From Parvibaculum sp. (lineage in GTDB: Bacteria > Pseudomonadota > Alphaproteobacteria > Parvibaculales > Parvibaculaceae): a DNA stretch of 57,387 bases. Shown piece after piece: positions 45,219 through 53,173 of the stretch. The stretch is taken from positions 1 to 57,387 of the forward strand of contig NZ_JAUYUS010000014.1 in assembly GCF_030694575.1 (NCBI RefSeq), given 5' to 3'. The notes below the pieces were generated by a model. That model saw nothing but the letters and a program-made list of their open reading frames with translations, did no database searches and was not told the DNA's origin. Made by a program: the position numbers and the translations under genes. Positions within the stretch are counted from its first letter, which is position 1, and every line of letters begins with the position of its first letter.

Positions 45219-45910
45219 TACTGTACCTCACTCACGGCGCCGGAGTCCTGATCGCCTCGCACCGTGGCCGTAGCCTCCCCTGCGCGATACTTTTCGAGCA
45301 CTGTGCCGCGGCGCTGCGCATCGGCCGGGGTCATGTTGCGCGGACCGATCAGGTCTGCCGGGTCGGCGATCATCGCCGCCAGATTATTCTGCGTCGAACA
45401 GCCATGATTGGGCAGAAGGCCGTTCGAGGGATCGGCCGAATAGCTCTGCGACCAGTCTCCGCAAGCAGTGGGCTTGGCAACATAGCGCTTGAACGAAAGG
45501 ATAAGCGGCGCGGAGGTATCCGCACCGGAGGCGCGGTATGGCGTATAGGCCAGTGCGTCGCCGCCGACACCCTGCTCGGCGAGAGCGTCGCGTACATCGC
45601 TGAGGGCGACGGCAGCAGCGCCCTCGTTCGGAGAGCCGGACGGCGTGGAAATCGTCAGGGGGCCGTGGCCGCGTTGCCGGTAACCGGCGGCGAAGCCCGC
45701 AATGGCGTTGCGGTCCGCCTGCGACAGGCCCGGCTGGCCCGGAACCACATCGACGTTCAGCGTCGCGACATCGGTCTCGATCGAAATCGGATGGGTATAG
45801 GCGACACCATATTGTGCCTGTTCGACGCCATTGAAGCTGCAACCGGCGAGGCCCAGAGCGAGCGCGGCTGCAATTCCTCTGGCGGCATGCATTCCGTTCA
45901 GCTTTGCCAT
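45218..45910 (-). CDS. cpaD: Tad pilus assembly lipoprotein CpaD
   Basis: This is a 230-residue outer-membrane lipoprotein with a lipobox LAGC (Cys24). The CpaD-family body includes HPISIETDVATLNVDV, AGYRQRGHGPLTISTPSGSPN, LSFKRYVA and a C-terminal GCSTQNNLAAMIADPADLIGP segment. It works with the CpaC secretin. Start 45910 has AAGG nine bases upstream; the ATG at 45919 is too close to that site. Confidence 0.92.
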   Translation of the reverse strand: MAKLNGMHAARGIAAALALGLAGCSFNGVEQAQYGVAYTHPISIETDVATLNVDVVPGQPGLSQADRNAIAGFAAGYRQRGHGPLTISTPSGSPNEGAAAVALSDVRDALAEQGVGGDALAYTPYRASGADTSAPLILSFKRYVAKPTACGDWSQSYSADPSNGLLPNHGCSTQNNLAAMIADPADLIGPRNMTPADAQRRGTVLEKYRAGEATATVRGDQDSGAVSEVQ

Positions 45911-45929
45911 GTCATTCATCCTTCGCGCT

Positions 45930-47390
45930 TCAATCCACAACAAAGCCGACCGGACCCTGCAACGAGTTGTCGCCGGGGGCGGCGCCGCGTGCGCCATAGG
46001 TGGCATTCAGGCGGCCCATCAGGATCGCATCCATGTCACTCGCCGGCGCAAATCCGTCCGTCGGCAGAGCGAGGTTCTTTCGCGACGTCGGATCGACCAG
46101 ATAAGGTGTGACGATCACGACAAGTTCCGTTTCATTCTTCTGATAGTCCTGGCTGCGAAACAGCTGGCCGAGTACCGGCACGTCTTTCACACCGGGCACG
46201 CCGTCGATGTTCTGGCGCATCGTGTCGGAGAGCAGTCCGGCCATGACCAGAGAGCCGCCGCTGGGAAGTTCGAGCGTCGTCTCCGCGCGGCGAACCTTGA
46301 GGCCCGGTACGGTTACGCCATCGCCATCCGCGCCCTGGAGAACGTATGCTCCTTCGGACGAAAGCTCGCTCACCTCGGTCGAAATCTTCAGGCTGATGCG
46401 GCCTTCGCTGAGTACCACCGGGGTGAAGTTCAGACCGACACCGAAAGGTTTGAACTCAAGCTGCACGTTGCCGTCGCGGTCGCGCGACGTCGGCACGGGG
46501 AATTCGCCGCCGGCGAGAAACTTCGCAGACTCGCCGGAGATCGCGGTCAGGTTCGGCTCGGCGAGCGTACGAAGGATACCATCTCGTTCGAGAGCGCGTA
46601 TGGCGCCTTGCAGGCCGTCGCCATTGTATGATGGTTGCGCCGTCAGCCCGCCGAGCGAGGTGCCTTGCACGCTGAAGGAATTGCTCGTCGCAAGTTGAAG
46701 CGCGAAGTCGCCGAAGCTCGATGCGCTCGAAAGATTGACGCCAAGCTGCTTGATGACGTTGCGCTGCATTTCCGCAACCGTCACCTTGAGCATCACCTGT
46801 TCCTTGCCCTCGATGCCAAGCATGTTGAGGACGTGTTCCTTGTCGCCGCCGATATAGCGGGCCGCGAAGTCCTGCGCCTTGCTGGCGTCGGAGGCGCTCG
46901 CGACCATGCCGGAGAGAACGACGTGATCGTTGATCGACTCGACGTCGATGCGCGCTTTGGGGAAATACTGACGGAGCGATTCACGCAGACCCGTCAGGTC
47001 GCGCGCCACGCGGATTTCGAGGTTCAGTATCTGCTGGCCGGATTCGTTGAAGAAGAACGCGTTCGTCTGACCGACGGCGAGACCGATGAGATAAGTGCGT
47101 CTGTTGGTCCGCACCACCGCGTCGACGATAGCGGGATTCGAGACGAGAACATCCCGGGCGGCCACGGGCAATTCCACGATCGCTGCCTTGTTAAGCCCGA
47201 GAACGATGCTGCGCGATACCTGACCGACGCCGCCTTGATCGATCTTGACCAATCGAGCATCGCCTGCCATGGCGACATCCGCGGAGCCCAGGGCCGTCGC
47301 GGCGGCGCAAAGAAGTACGGCCGCTGTCCGCATCGCGCGCAGTCCTGCGCCGGCGTAGCCCGCTTTCAACTTGTTCCACATACTGCTCAT
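45930..47390 (-). CDS. cpaC: Tad pilus secretin CpaC (RcpA)
   Basis: This is a ~486-residue outer-membrane secretin. A signal peptide ends near AMA. A Pil_N domain (IVLGLNKAAIVELPVAARDVLVSNPAIVDAVV in outline), a BON-like domain (RIDVESINDHVVLSGMV) and the secretin domain (ILRTLAEPNLTAISGESAKFLAGGEFPVP; VPVLGQLFRS; VVIVTPYLV) follow in order. It forms the pore for the Flp pilus. Several ATGs lie close together: 47390 follows a GGGG site, while 47402 and 47381 are alternatives. It starts 15 bases after cpaB. Confidence 0.94.
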   Translation of the reverse strand: MSSMWNKLKAGYAGAGLRAMRTAAVLLCAAATALGSADVAMAGDARLVKIDQGGVGQVSRSIVLGLNKAAIVELPVAARDVLVSNPAIVDAVVRTNRRTYLIGLAVGQTNAFFFNESGQQILNLEIRVARDLTGLRESLRQYFPKARIDVESINDHVVLSGMVASASDASKAQDFAARYIGGDKEHVLNMLGIEGKEQVMLKVTVAEMQRNVIKQLGVNLSSASSFGDFALQLATSNSFSVQGTSLGGLTAQPSYNGDGLQGAIRALERDGILRTLAEPNLTAISGESAKFLAGGEFPVPTSRDRDGNVQLEFKPFGVGLNFTPVVLSEGRISLKISTEVSELSSEGAYVLQGADGDGVTVPGLKVRRAETTLELPSGGSLVMAGLLSDTMRQNIDGVPGVKDVPVLGQLFRSQDYQKNETELVVIVTPYLVDPTSRKNLALPTDGFAPASDMDAILMGRLNATYGARGAAPGDNSLQGPVGFVVD

Positions 47391-47405
47391 GCCCGACCCC
47401 ATTGC

Positions 47406-48158
47406 CTACTTCACGCGCACGTTCTGCGCCGTGCCGTAGCGCACGATTTTCACAACCGATCCGCCTTCAGCCGCTGTCGTTTCGTTTCCGGCGAGATCCT
47501 GTTCCGCCATACTGCGGAGCGAAAGTCCGAGATTGCCTTCCGCTTGGGCGACCGATATCACCTCGACCTGAACCGGCGTCAGCTCGAGCGTCGCCGTCTT
47601 GCCCACCGCAACCTGTTCACCGGCCCGCTCGTCGAAGCGCTGATCGATAGCCAGCACACGGATATTGCGCAGGATGGTTTGGCCACGCGCCACGTCGACA
47701 ACATCCACCCGATCATTGGGAAGGATAAAGCCGCCGGCGCTCGTCTCCGGCGTGATGCTGATAGCCGCCGCGCGCATGCCAGGTTCGATGAGTGCCGACA
47801 TGAAGCCTGCACCGGTCAATGTCACGAGCTTGTCGGCCGTGACCGGCTCGCCGTTCAGAATGCTCGCGCGGGCGACGCTGCCCATATAATCCTCGACCGC
47901 GGCCGGATTCTGGTTGCGCGTGATATAGGCGCCGTTCATCGAGGTGTCCGGCCAGCGCTGCCAGCGCAAGTCGCCGCCGGCAACTCGCTGCCCGAGTTGA
48001 AGATTGCTGCCCGCGACAAGCACTTCCGTTGTCGGCGCCTCGACGAGTTTCGGCTCGACGGGCTCGTCGTTGCTGGTCACGAGACCGCGAGCGAGAAAAG
48101 CCGCGAGGCCCGCGGCGACGATCGCCAGAACCAGAACTCCTATGCGTGCGGCGTTCAC
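47406..48158 (-). CDS. cpaB: Tad pilus assembly protein CpaB (RcpC)
   Basis: This is a 250-residue protein with one N-terminal membrane helix (~5-25), a SAF domain (TTEVLVAGSNLQLGQRVAGGDL) and the RcpC/CpaB domain (GMRAAAISITPETSAGGFILPNDRVDVV in outline; ILRNIRVLAIDQ; ATLELTPVQVEVISVA). It is a periplasmic part of the pilus machine, probably contacting the wall and secretin. The start is a GTG with AAGGA eight bases upstream. Confidence 0.93.
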   Translation of the reverse strand: MNAARIGVLVLAIVAAGLAAFLARGLVTSNDEPVEPKLVEAPTTEVLVAGSNLQLGQRVAGGDLRWQRWPDTSMNGAYITRNQNPAAVEDYMGSVARASILNGEPVTADKLVTLTGAGFMSALIEPGMRAAAISITPETSAGGFILPNDRVDVVDVARGQTILRNIRVLAIDQRFDERAGEQVAVGKTATLELTPVQVEVISVAQAEGNLGLSLRSMAEQDLAGNETTAAEGGSVVKIVRYGTAQNVRVK

Positions 48159-48209
48159 TTGCTCAATCCTTTCCTGGTGCGGTCCGAACAGGCCGCAAAT
48201 TTCTTTCGA

Positions 48210-48740
48210 TCACGCAGCATGCGCCGCGACTTTCAGCCATACCGTCTCCGGAAACATCAACAAACCCGCAGCAGCGAGCGCAACGCCGTAGGGAATGCCG
48301 GTATTCCGGTCATGAAGGCGCAGTATCCATTCGCGCTGCATGAAGAGCGGCAGCGGCATCGTGCGAAACCAGAGCAGCAGAAGCGTCAATGCACCGCCGA
48401 TGATCGAGGCGATAAGCAGGTAGCCGAGCAAATCGTACCAGCCGATCCAGAGCGCGGTCGCCGCGACGAACTTCGCGTCGCCACCGCCGATCCAGCCGAA
48501 CGCGAACATCCCCATCCCGACGATCAGCATCGCAACGCCGGCCGCGACGTGGAGCGCGATCTCCGGCAGGGGCAACCCCGTGAAAGGCACGAGCACTGCG
48601 AACATCGCGGCGAGCGCGACGGTCAGCAGGTTCGGAATGGTCATCGTCGTCAAATCCCACAGGGCGCCGAAGATCATGGCGAGCGGAAAGACGGCGAGGA
48701 GAAGCATGTTCGTCACGAAGGATGCCCGACTTTTCCTCAT
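48210..48740 (-). CDS. cpaA: Prepilin peptidase CpaA (A24 family)
   Basis: This is a 176-residue inner-membrane aspartic peptidase that processes Flp-type prepilin. The two catalytic aspartates are Asp29 (LWDLTTMTIPN) and Asp88 in GGGDAKF. About five membrane segments are seen, and there is no N-terminal methylase domain, which is normal for TadV/CpaA. The longer frame to 48995 is not used, since it would run into the pilin terminator. It is the first gene of the cpaA-tadC operon. Confidence 0.93.
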   Translation of the reverse strand: MRKSRASFVTNMLLLAVFPLAMIFGALWDLTTMTIPNLLTVALAAMFAVLVPFTGLPLPEIALHVAAGVAMLIVGMGMFAFGWIGGGDAKFVAATALWIGWYDLLGYLLIASIIGGALTLLLLWFRTMPLPLFMQREWILRLHDRNTGIPYGVALAAAGLLMFPETVWLKVAAHAA

Positions 48741-48910
48741 GGGCGATACCGCCCCGCGCAGAGGGCCCCATGCCTCTCCACACGAGCCGATAGTGGGCGA
48801 GGAGCGTAAATTTGGAGTAAATGGCAGGCCAAAATGAGCCGGAATCGAGGCTGCGGCAGGCGGAGATACAGCGGCCTTGTTTGCCAGGCGCCACGGCCGG
48901 CCGGGGCAAA

Positions 48911-48945
48911 AGAAAACCGCCGGACATGTGCCTGTCCGGCGGTTT
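48911..48945 (-). terminator. Terminator downstream of the Flp pilin gene
   Basis: A perfect 13-bp stem (48914-48926 with 48933-48945) with a six-base loop is followed on the minus strand by TCTTTT. It lies 57 bases after the pilin stop and before cpaA, so it should make an abundant monocistronic pilin message with limited read-through into cpaA. Confidence 0.85.
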
Positions 48946-49001
48946 GATCTCTCGGCGAAACCTCCGGACGAGCCGGAAGCCTCGATCTGCAACAAGACCG
49001 A

Positions 49002-49169
49002 TTATTCGGCGATCTTCTCGGCGATATCTTCGAACTTGGCGATGAGGTTGTCACCGACGGTACCCACCGCGGTGATGATCACGACCGAAATGCCCGCAGC
49101 GATCAGACCATACTCGATGGCGGTCGCACCGGACTCGTTCTTCACGAAAGACTTCAGAAACTGGCTCAT
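49002..49169 (-). CDS. Flp family type IVb pilin
   Basis: This is a 55-residue major pilin precursor. The leader MSQFLKSFVKNESG would be cut after Gly14 by CpaA. The mature N-terminus ATAIEYGLIAAGISVVII carries Glu19 at position +5 and Tyr20 at +6, the Flp signature, followed by the hydrophobic assembly helix and a short acidic C-terminus. The start has the strongest ribosome site in the window (AAGGAGG, six bases upstream), as expected for a high-level product. The frame extension to 49286 is noncoding leader. Confidence 0.95.
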   Translation of the reverse strand: MSQFLKSFVKNESGATAIEYGLIAAGISVVIITAVGTVGDNLIAKFEDIAEKIAE

Positions 49170-49589
49170 ACAAGCCTCCTTGCATATTTGACTGTCGACA
49201 GCACCAGCCCACGCGCATCGCGGTAATCGATCCGCAGGGCGCCCTTTCGGACTGGTGGCAAGCTTAGCCCCCCTCCCCTTACCCAATTACTAATGATTAT
49301 TCGGGATTTCAGGTAAGTTTTAACGACTGTCAGAGTATTTAACTGGTATATATTCAACCATTACTGTATTGATTTGACTTCTCTGAGTACTAATTGGTTG
49401 ATGGGGCACACGGTTCCGGCATTGCAGTTTCGAGCATCGTTAATCGTCGGTTAAAGCCAGAAGCAAGCACCGGAAACGCACGGTCTCAAGCCCCGCTGGT
49501 GGCCGAGTGTCTTCTTGCTATTACTGTGGCTGTGTCGCGCCATATCCTCGAGAGTGTTTCCACAACGGAAACCAGTTTCGAAGAATCAG
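49170..49589. other. Intergenic region upstream of the pilin gene
   Basis: This is a 420-base noncoding stretch, with an AT-rich block at ~49270-49400 that stands out from the GC-rich surroundings. It must hold the pilin promoter. It contains a perfect TTAA-N7-TTAA site (49440-49454) and a TGGT-N9-ACCA inverted repeat at ~49344-49360. I cannot assign a convincing sigma-70 or sigma-54 promoter, and I see no gene in it. Confidence 0.6.
49440..49454. promoter_or_regulatory. Perfect CtrA-type site upstream of the pilin gene
   Basis: TTAA-TCGTCGG-TTAA matches the full CtrA recognition pattern TTAA-N7-TTAA. Read toward the pilin gene the second half extends to TTAAC. It lies about 270 bases upstream of the pilin ATG. 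Caulobacter pilA is a known CtrA target, which supports the call; binding itself is inferred. Confidence 0.6.
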
Positions 49590-50339
49590 CTAACGCGGCT
49601 CACACAGGCCCCGCAGTGCCGCTTCGTCGCTGACGACGAGGCCGGGATAGGCGCGCGTTGCAATGCCCGCGCGAACGATTTCGGCAATGGCCCGGGCCAC
49701 GACCTCCTCCGTCGTGTCGACCCGCGCCGCCAGTTCGCGGTGGCGGGGCAACCGCGCGATGAGAAGGCAGTCTTCGCCGTCTGCAGTTCGGTGGGGTTCC
49801 GCGAGCGCAAGGAGTTCGCCATAGACCCGTTGGGCGCCCGTACCTTCACCGTCTCGTGTCGAGGCAACGTGCGGCAAAGTACCTGCCTCGCCTGCTCGCA
49901 GCAGTCGCGCATATTGGCAAAGCAGCGCGCGCGAAACGGATTCCTCGCGCGACAGAAGCTCCACAAAGCGGTTTTCGGGCATGATGGCGATGATCCCGTC
50001 TTCTCTCGCCACGACCGTGAGATCAGTTTCCGCAACTCCGAAAACGGCCATTTCTCCGAACTGGCCGCCGGCATCGACATCGACATACGCTATACGACCG
50101 GCAATTCCCACGTTGCGGGCCAGGCGCACGCCGCCGCTGACGACGAAGATAACGCCCTCCATCGTGTCGCCCTGGGCGAGGTTCAGCACAATCTCGTTGC
50201 TCGATATTTTCCGCCAGTCGCATTCGGCCGCGAGGAGCGCGAGTTCGCGTGGCGGCAATGCTGCGAGAACGGCGATGCCGGCAAGCGTGTGAGCATTGTC
50301 CCTGGCCCTGTTTCGACCACTCCGCGCGCCGCCAGCCAT
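49590..50339 (-). CDS. CRP/FNR-family transcriptional regulator in the Tad locus
   Basis: This is a 249-residue regulator with an N-terminal cyclic-nucleotide-binding-type barrel (~20-135: IFVVSGGVRLARN, GGQFGEMAVFG) and a C-terminal winged helix-turn-helix (RLPRHRELAARVDTTEEVVARAI in outline, ~185-235). The Arg-Ser pair that contacts cAMP in CRP is replaced by residues around AETDLT, and there is no FNR-type cysteine cluster, so the signal is unknown. The ATG has GAGGAGAAGG upstream. It is placed between the pilin gene and a secreted pilus-domain gene and is probably a local regulator. Confidence 0.87.
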   Translation of the reverse strand: MAGGARSGRNRARDNAHTLAGIAVLAALPPRELALLAAECDWRKISSNEIVLNLAQGDTMEGVIFVVSGGVRLARNVGIAGRIAYVDVDAGGQFGEMAVFGVAETDLTVVAREDGIIAIMPENRFVELLSREESVSRALLCQYARLLRAGEAGTLPHVASTRDGEGTGAQRVYGELLALAEPHRTADGEDCLLIARLPRHRELAARVDTTEEVVARAIAEIVRAGIATRAYPGLVVSDEAALRGLCEPR

Positions 50340-50382
50340 GCCTTCTCCTCAATTCAACTCCGGCGAGACTAGGGTTCCTCCT

Positions 50383-50397
50383 TTAATCCGCCGTTAA
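50383..50397. promoter_or_regulatory. Perfect CtrA-type site between the CRP-like and Pil_N genes
   Basis: TTAA-TCCGCCG-TTAA is a full match to TTAA-N7-TTAA. It lies 44 bases before the regulator ATG on minus and about 96 bases before the divergent Pil_N gene on plus, so it could control both. Confidence 0.6.
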
Positions 50398-50492
50398 AGC
50401 GGCAGATGCGAACGGATCGTTACGGTCAACATATCCTTTACTCCTTGCCGATAGTGTCGCGGGAACAGGTCTCAAAAGAGAGTGGCAAGGAC

Positions 50493-51005
50493 ATGCGCGT
50501 ATCCCGCATTGGCAAAAACACCTCCCGCCGCATCTACGCGGCAGCGCTCGGCGCTGCCTGCGCCGCGCTGCTGGCCGGCGCCGCACAGGCCGCCGAATTC
50601 CAGGTCGAGGTGAACAAGTCGAAAGCTCTTCATCTCGGACAACCGGCCGCTACCGTGATGGTCGGCAATCCGGCAATCGCCGATGTAACGGTCGAGGGCT
50701 CGAAACTCGTCTACGTCATGGGGCGCAGCTTCGGCCGTACCAACATCGTCGCGCTCGGCAGCGATGGGGCGACGATCCTCGACATCAATGTGAGCGTCGT
50801 ATCGCAGGAAGCATCCACGGTTACGCTGACGCGCGGCTCAGGCCAGTATTCCTACAATTGCACGCCGCGCTGCGAACGGGTTCCGACAGTTGGCGACAGC
50901 CCGGACGCTTTCGAGGAACTCATGAAGCAGACCACAACCGCTGCCGGTACCGGCAGCGCGGCGGCAAACGCAGCTTCGACTTCGTCCGGCGGCGGACTCC
51001 ATTAG
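50493..51005 (+). CDS. Secreted Pil_N-domain pilus assembly protein
   Basis: This is a 170-residue exported protein. A basic N-terminus and hydrophobic run end in AQA (cleavage near residue 33). Residues ~35-105 match the T2SS/T3SS pilus N-terminal domain also found at the start of CpaC (EVNKSKALHLGQPAATVMVG, NPAIADVTVEG, GRTNIVALGSDG). The rest has a CTPRC cysteine pair and a low-complexity Ala/Thr/Ser/Gly tail. It may dock on or supplement the secretin. ATG 50493 was chosen since the signal peptide starts there. Confidence 0.85.
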   Translation: MRVSRIGKNTSRRIYAAALGAACAALLAGAAQAAEFQVEVNKSKALHLGQPAATVMVGNPAIADVTVEGSKLVYVMGRSFGRTNIVALGSDGATILDINVSVVSQEASTVTLTRGSGQYSYNCTPRCERVPTVGDSPDAFEELMKQTTTAAGTGSAAANAASTSSGGGLH

Positions 51006-51030
51006 GATTGTCCGCGGGGATTTCAGCACC

Positions 51031-51061
51031 AAGGCTGCGCCTTTCGAGGCGCAGCCTTTTT
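51031..51061. terminator. Terminator between the convergent Pil_N and TadG-like genes
   Basis: A perfect 12-bp stem (51031-51042 with 51047-51058) with a TTCG loop is followed by a T-run and preceded by A residues. It probably serves both strands. Confidence 0.88.
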
Positions 51062-51083
51062 CATTTCAGGGAAACTCTTCCGG

Positions 51084-52397
51084 CTATTTGCTGATACGCA
51101 AATTCGAAAGCGACTGAGCAATGGATTTGAAGACGTCGGTCAGCTCGCTCGCTGTGTTGACGCTATAATACATGCTCGGAGAGGAGGCACAGTTGCGGAG
51201 CAGCGTCGCGTTGCCGTTGATCAGTCGAACCGTATAGACGGTTATACCGTCGCCTTTGATTGCGCTGCAGACGAGCGCCGTTCTTACGTCGACGCCGGCG
51301 CAATAGGAGCTGCCATTACATGAACCGATACCTTGGCGATAATAGGTGTTGTCTCCGTCGGTCAGATACACCATCACCTTTTCGAGTTTTTCGGCATCCT
51401 TTGCTGCGGCGTTCGACAAGACCTTGCCGTTGATCAGCATTTGCCAGCCCCAGACGAATCCGATGGTGGTGTTCGTGGCCCCGCCGGCAACCATGGCGTC
51501 GATCTCGTTCTTCAGCATGGTCCAGTCGGTTGAGAAAGGAACGATCGGACGCAGGGTGCAATTGTTGTTGTACAGGTTGTTATCGTTCGCCGGGAAAAGC
51601 GTCGCGTTGTCGATAGTAACGGGATCGGCGATCGAAACGTCGTAGTTCTGATCGCGGTCCACCACGCAGCCTTTCCAGCTCGATTTCGAGACGGTGCGTA
51701 CGTCCTGTGTACAGGTCGTCGTCTTGTTCTTCCCGCTACCCGTGGTGACGCAGGTCTCCGTCGGCAGTTCCCACGACCACTTCAACCAGTTGCTGTTCTT
51801 GTACGAGGTGCCGACATTGACGTCGGTAGTGAAAGGCACGATTGCAATCCTCACGTCGCCGGCCGAGACCGCCGCGGAAGAAACGGTCGTGATAAGATCC
51901 TTGGCTGCGGATTTCAGCACGGTCATGCGACCGTCGGAGTTCATCGAACCCGTGTTGTCCAGAACAAGCACCACTTCAAGCTTCTTGCCCATTCGCGTGA
52001 CTTCTGTGGTCGCCGCAACCTTGAGCGTATTGATGCCGACTACACCCATGAGGCTCGTCGGCATATCCGCGCTGACCGACAGGGAGACGACATTGCCGTT
52101 CTGCGTCACGCTGAGCGTGCCGGGAACGCCGATCTTGGATGCCGGATAGTTGGCGCTGAAGTAGCTCTGGGCCATTGTCTGCATCTGCGCGGCACTCAGC
52201 CCTGTGGAGCCGCCGATCGCGAGGGCCGACGCATCGAGCGCAGCCTTGAGCCGGCTTTCGACGATATAGGCGCGGGAAATGTCGACGGACGCGCCCACCG
52301 CGGCGACGATGGGAACCATCGAGATCGCCAAAATCGCGGCGAAGTTGCCGCTCCGGTCATTCCACAATCTGCGAAACAGGTTTTGAAAACGCCGCAT
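51084..52397 (-). CDS. TadG-like pilus-associated protein with von Willebrand factor A domain
   Basis: This is a 437-residue protein. An N-terminal TadE/G-like membrane segment (RSGNFAAILAISMVPIVAAVG) is followed by a pseudopilin-like region and a vWA domain from ~139. The metal-dependent adhesion site has DNTGS at Asp147 and TDGDN later. At least eight cysteines lie in and after the vWA domain (for example SCNGSSYC), suggesting disulfides in the periplasm or outside. TadG-type proteins are minor components or adhesins of Tad pili. It is transcribed away from the two TadE genes. Confidence 0.88.
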   Translation of the reverse strand: MRRFQNLFRRLWNDRSGNFAAILAISMVPIVAAVGASVDISRAYIVESRLKAALDASALAIGGSTGLSAAQMQTMAQSYFSANYPASKIGVPGTLSVTQNGNVVSLSVSADMPTSLMGVVGINTLKVAATTEVTRMGKKLEVVLVLDNTGSMNSDGRMTVLKSAAKDLITTVSSAAVSAGDVRIAIVPFTTDVNVGTSYKNSNWLKWSWELPTETCVTTGSGKNKTTTCTQDVRTVSKSSWKGCVVDRDQNYDVSIADPVTIDNATLFPANDNNLYNNNCTLRPIVPFSTDWTMLKNEIDAMVAGGATNTTIGFVWGWQMLINGKVLSNAAAKDAEKLEKVMVYLTDGDNTYYRQGIGSCNGSSYCAGVDVRTALVCSAIKGDGITVYTVRLINGNATLLRNCASSPSMYYSVNTASELTDVFKSIAQSLSNLRISK

Positions 52398-52606
52398 GGA
52401 TGGCCCGACCTCTGTAATCCGCCGGCATCCGCCGCTCCACGGGGGCGGACGTGGCAGGGAAAGCGTACACGGTCGTTTTAGGGTGGGTGGCGTTAAGAAG
52501 GAATGAATCGAACAGGCAATATTTAATACGCTTACCTTTTGGTAACCGGCGCGGCGCTATCAAGAATATCGCGTGGAGACGGGTCTTCAGCGCGCGAGGG
52601 CAATCC

Positions 52607-53164
52607 ATGGAAGATGCACGTCAGGGAGAGCATACCCGACGCGACCGGCAGCGCGGGTTCCTGCGCGCCAGGAGCGGCAGCGCCGCCGTCGAATTCAGCC
52701 TGCTCGCTATTCCCTTCTTCGCGCTTCTCTTCGCGATGATCGAGACCTGCATCGTCTATTTCGCGGCGTCCAATCTCGAAAGCGTCGTCGCCGACGCCGG
52801 CCGTCTCGTGCGAACCGGCCAGGTTCAGACGGGCGGAATGTCGGAGGCCCAGTTCAAGGATTATATCTGCGGCGAGATGATGCTTATCAGCAATTGCGGC
52901 GCCGATCTTCATGTCGACGTGCGGAATTTCACCAACTTCAACAGCGTCAGCTTTCCGCCGCTGATCGACGAGAACGGCAACGTCGTCGACACGACGGTTT
53001 TCCAGCCCGGCAGCGCCGGCGACATCGTTCTCGTTCGCGTCTATTACACTTGGGGCGTCATGAGCCCCTCGCTTATCGGCCTCTCCAATGTGGATGGCGG
53101 CGGGCGCCTGATCGCTGCCAGCGTCGCGTTTCGGAACGAGCCGTTCATCGTTCCGACCAGTTGA
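52607..53164 (+). CDS. tadE: TadE-family minor pilin
   Basis: This is a 185-residue pseudopilin. After a basic N-terminus, SGSAAVEFSLLAIPFFALLFAM (first part) gives the TadE motif with Glu at +5-like position before one hydrophobic helix (~25-50). The mature part has two cysteines (YICGEMMLISNCG). It is processed by CpaA-type peptidase in known systems. ATG 52607 with GAGGGC upstream is the best start. It is nine bases from the next TadE-like gene. Confidence 0.9.
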   Translation: MEDARQGEHTRRDRQRGFLRARSGSAAVEFSLLAIPFFALLFAMIETCIVYFAASNLESVVADAGRLVRTGQVQTGGMSEAQFKDYICGEMMLISNCGADLHVDVRNFTNFNSVSFPPLIDENGNVVDTTVFQPGSAGDIVLVRVYYTWGVMSPSLIGLSNVDGGGRLIAASVAFRNEPFIVPTS

Positions 53165-53173
53165 GGGATGGGA

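Noticed and set aside
46635-48809. Plus-strand open frame of 724 codons opposite cpaC-cpaB-cpaA
   Set aside because: It is antisense to three clear Tad genes and its translation is His/Arg/Asp-rich with no motif. It is the complement of biased codons.
52532-52545. Small palindrome TTACC-TTTT-GGTAA in the TadG-TadE divergent gap
   Set aside because: The arms are short, there are no matching copies at other Tad promoters, and no candidate binding protein is evident. It could be chance.
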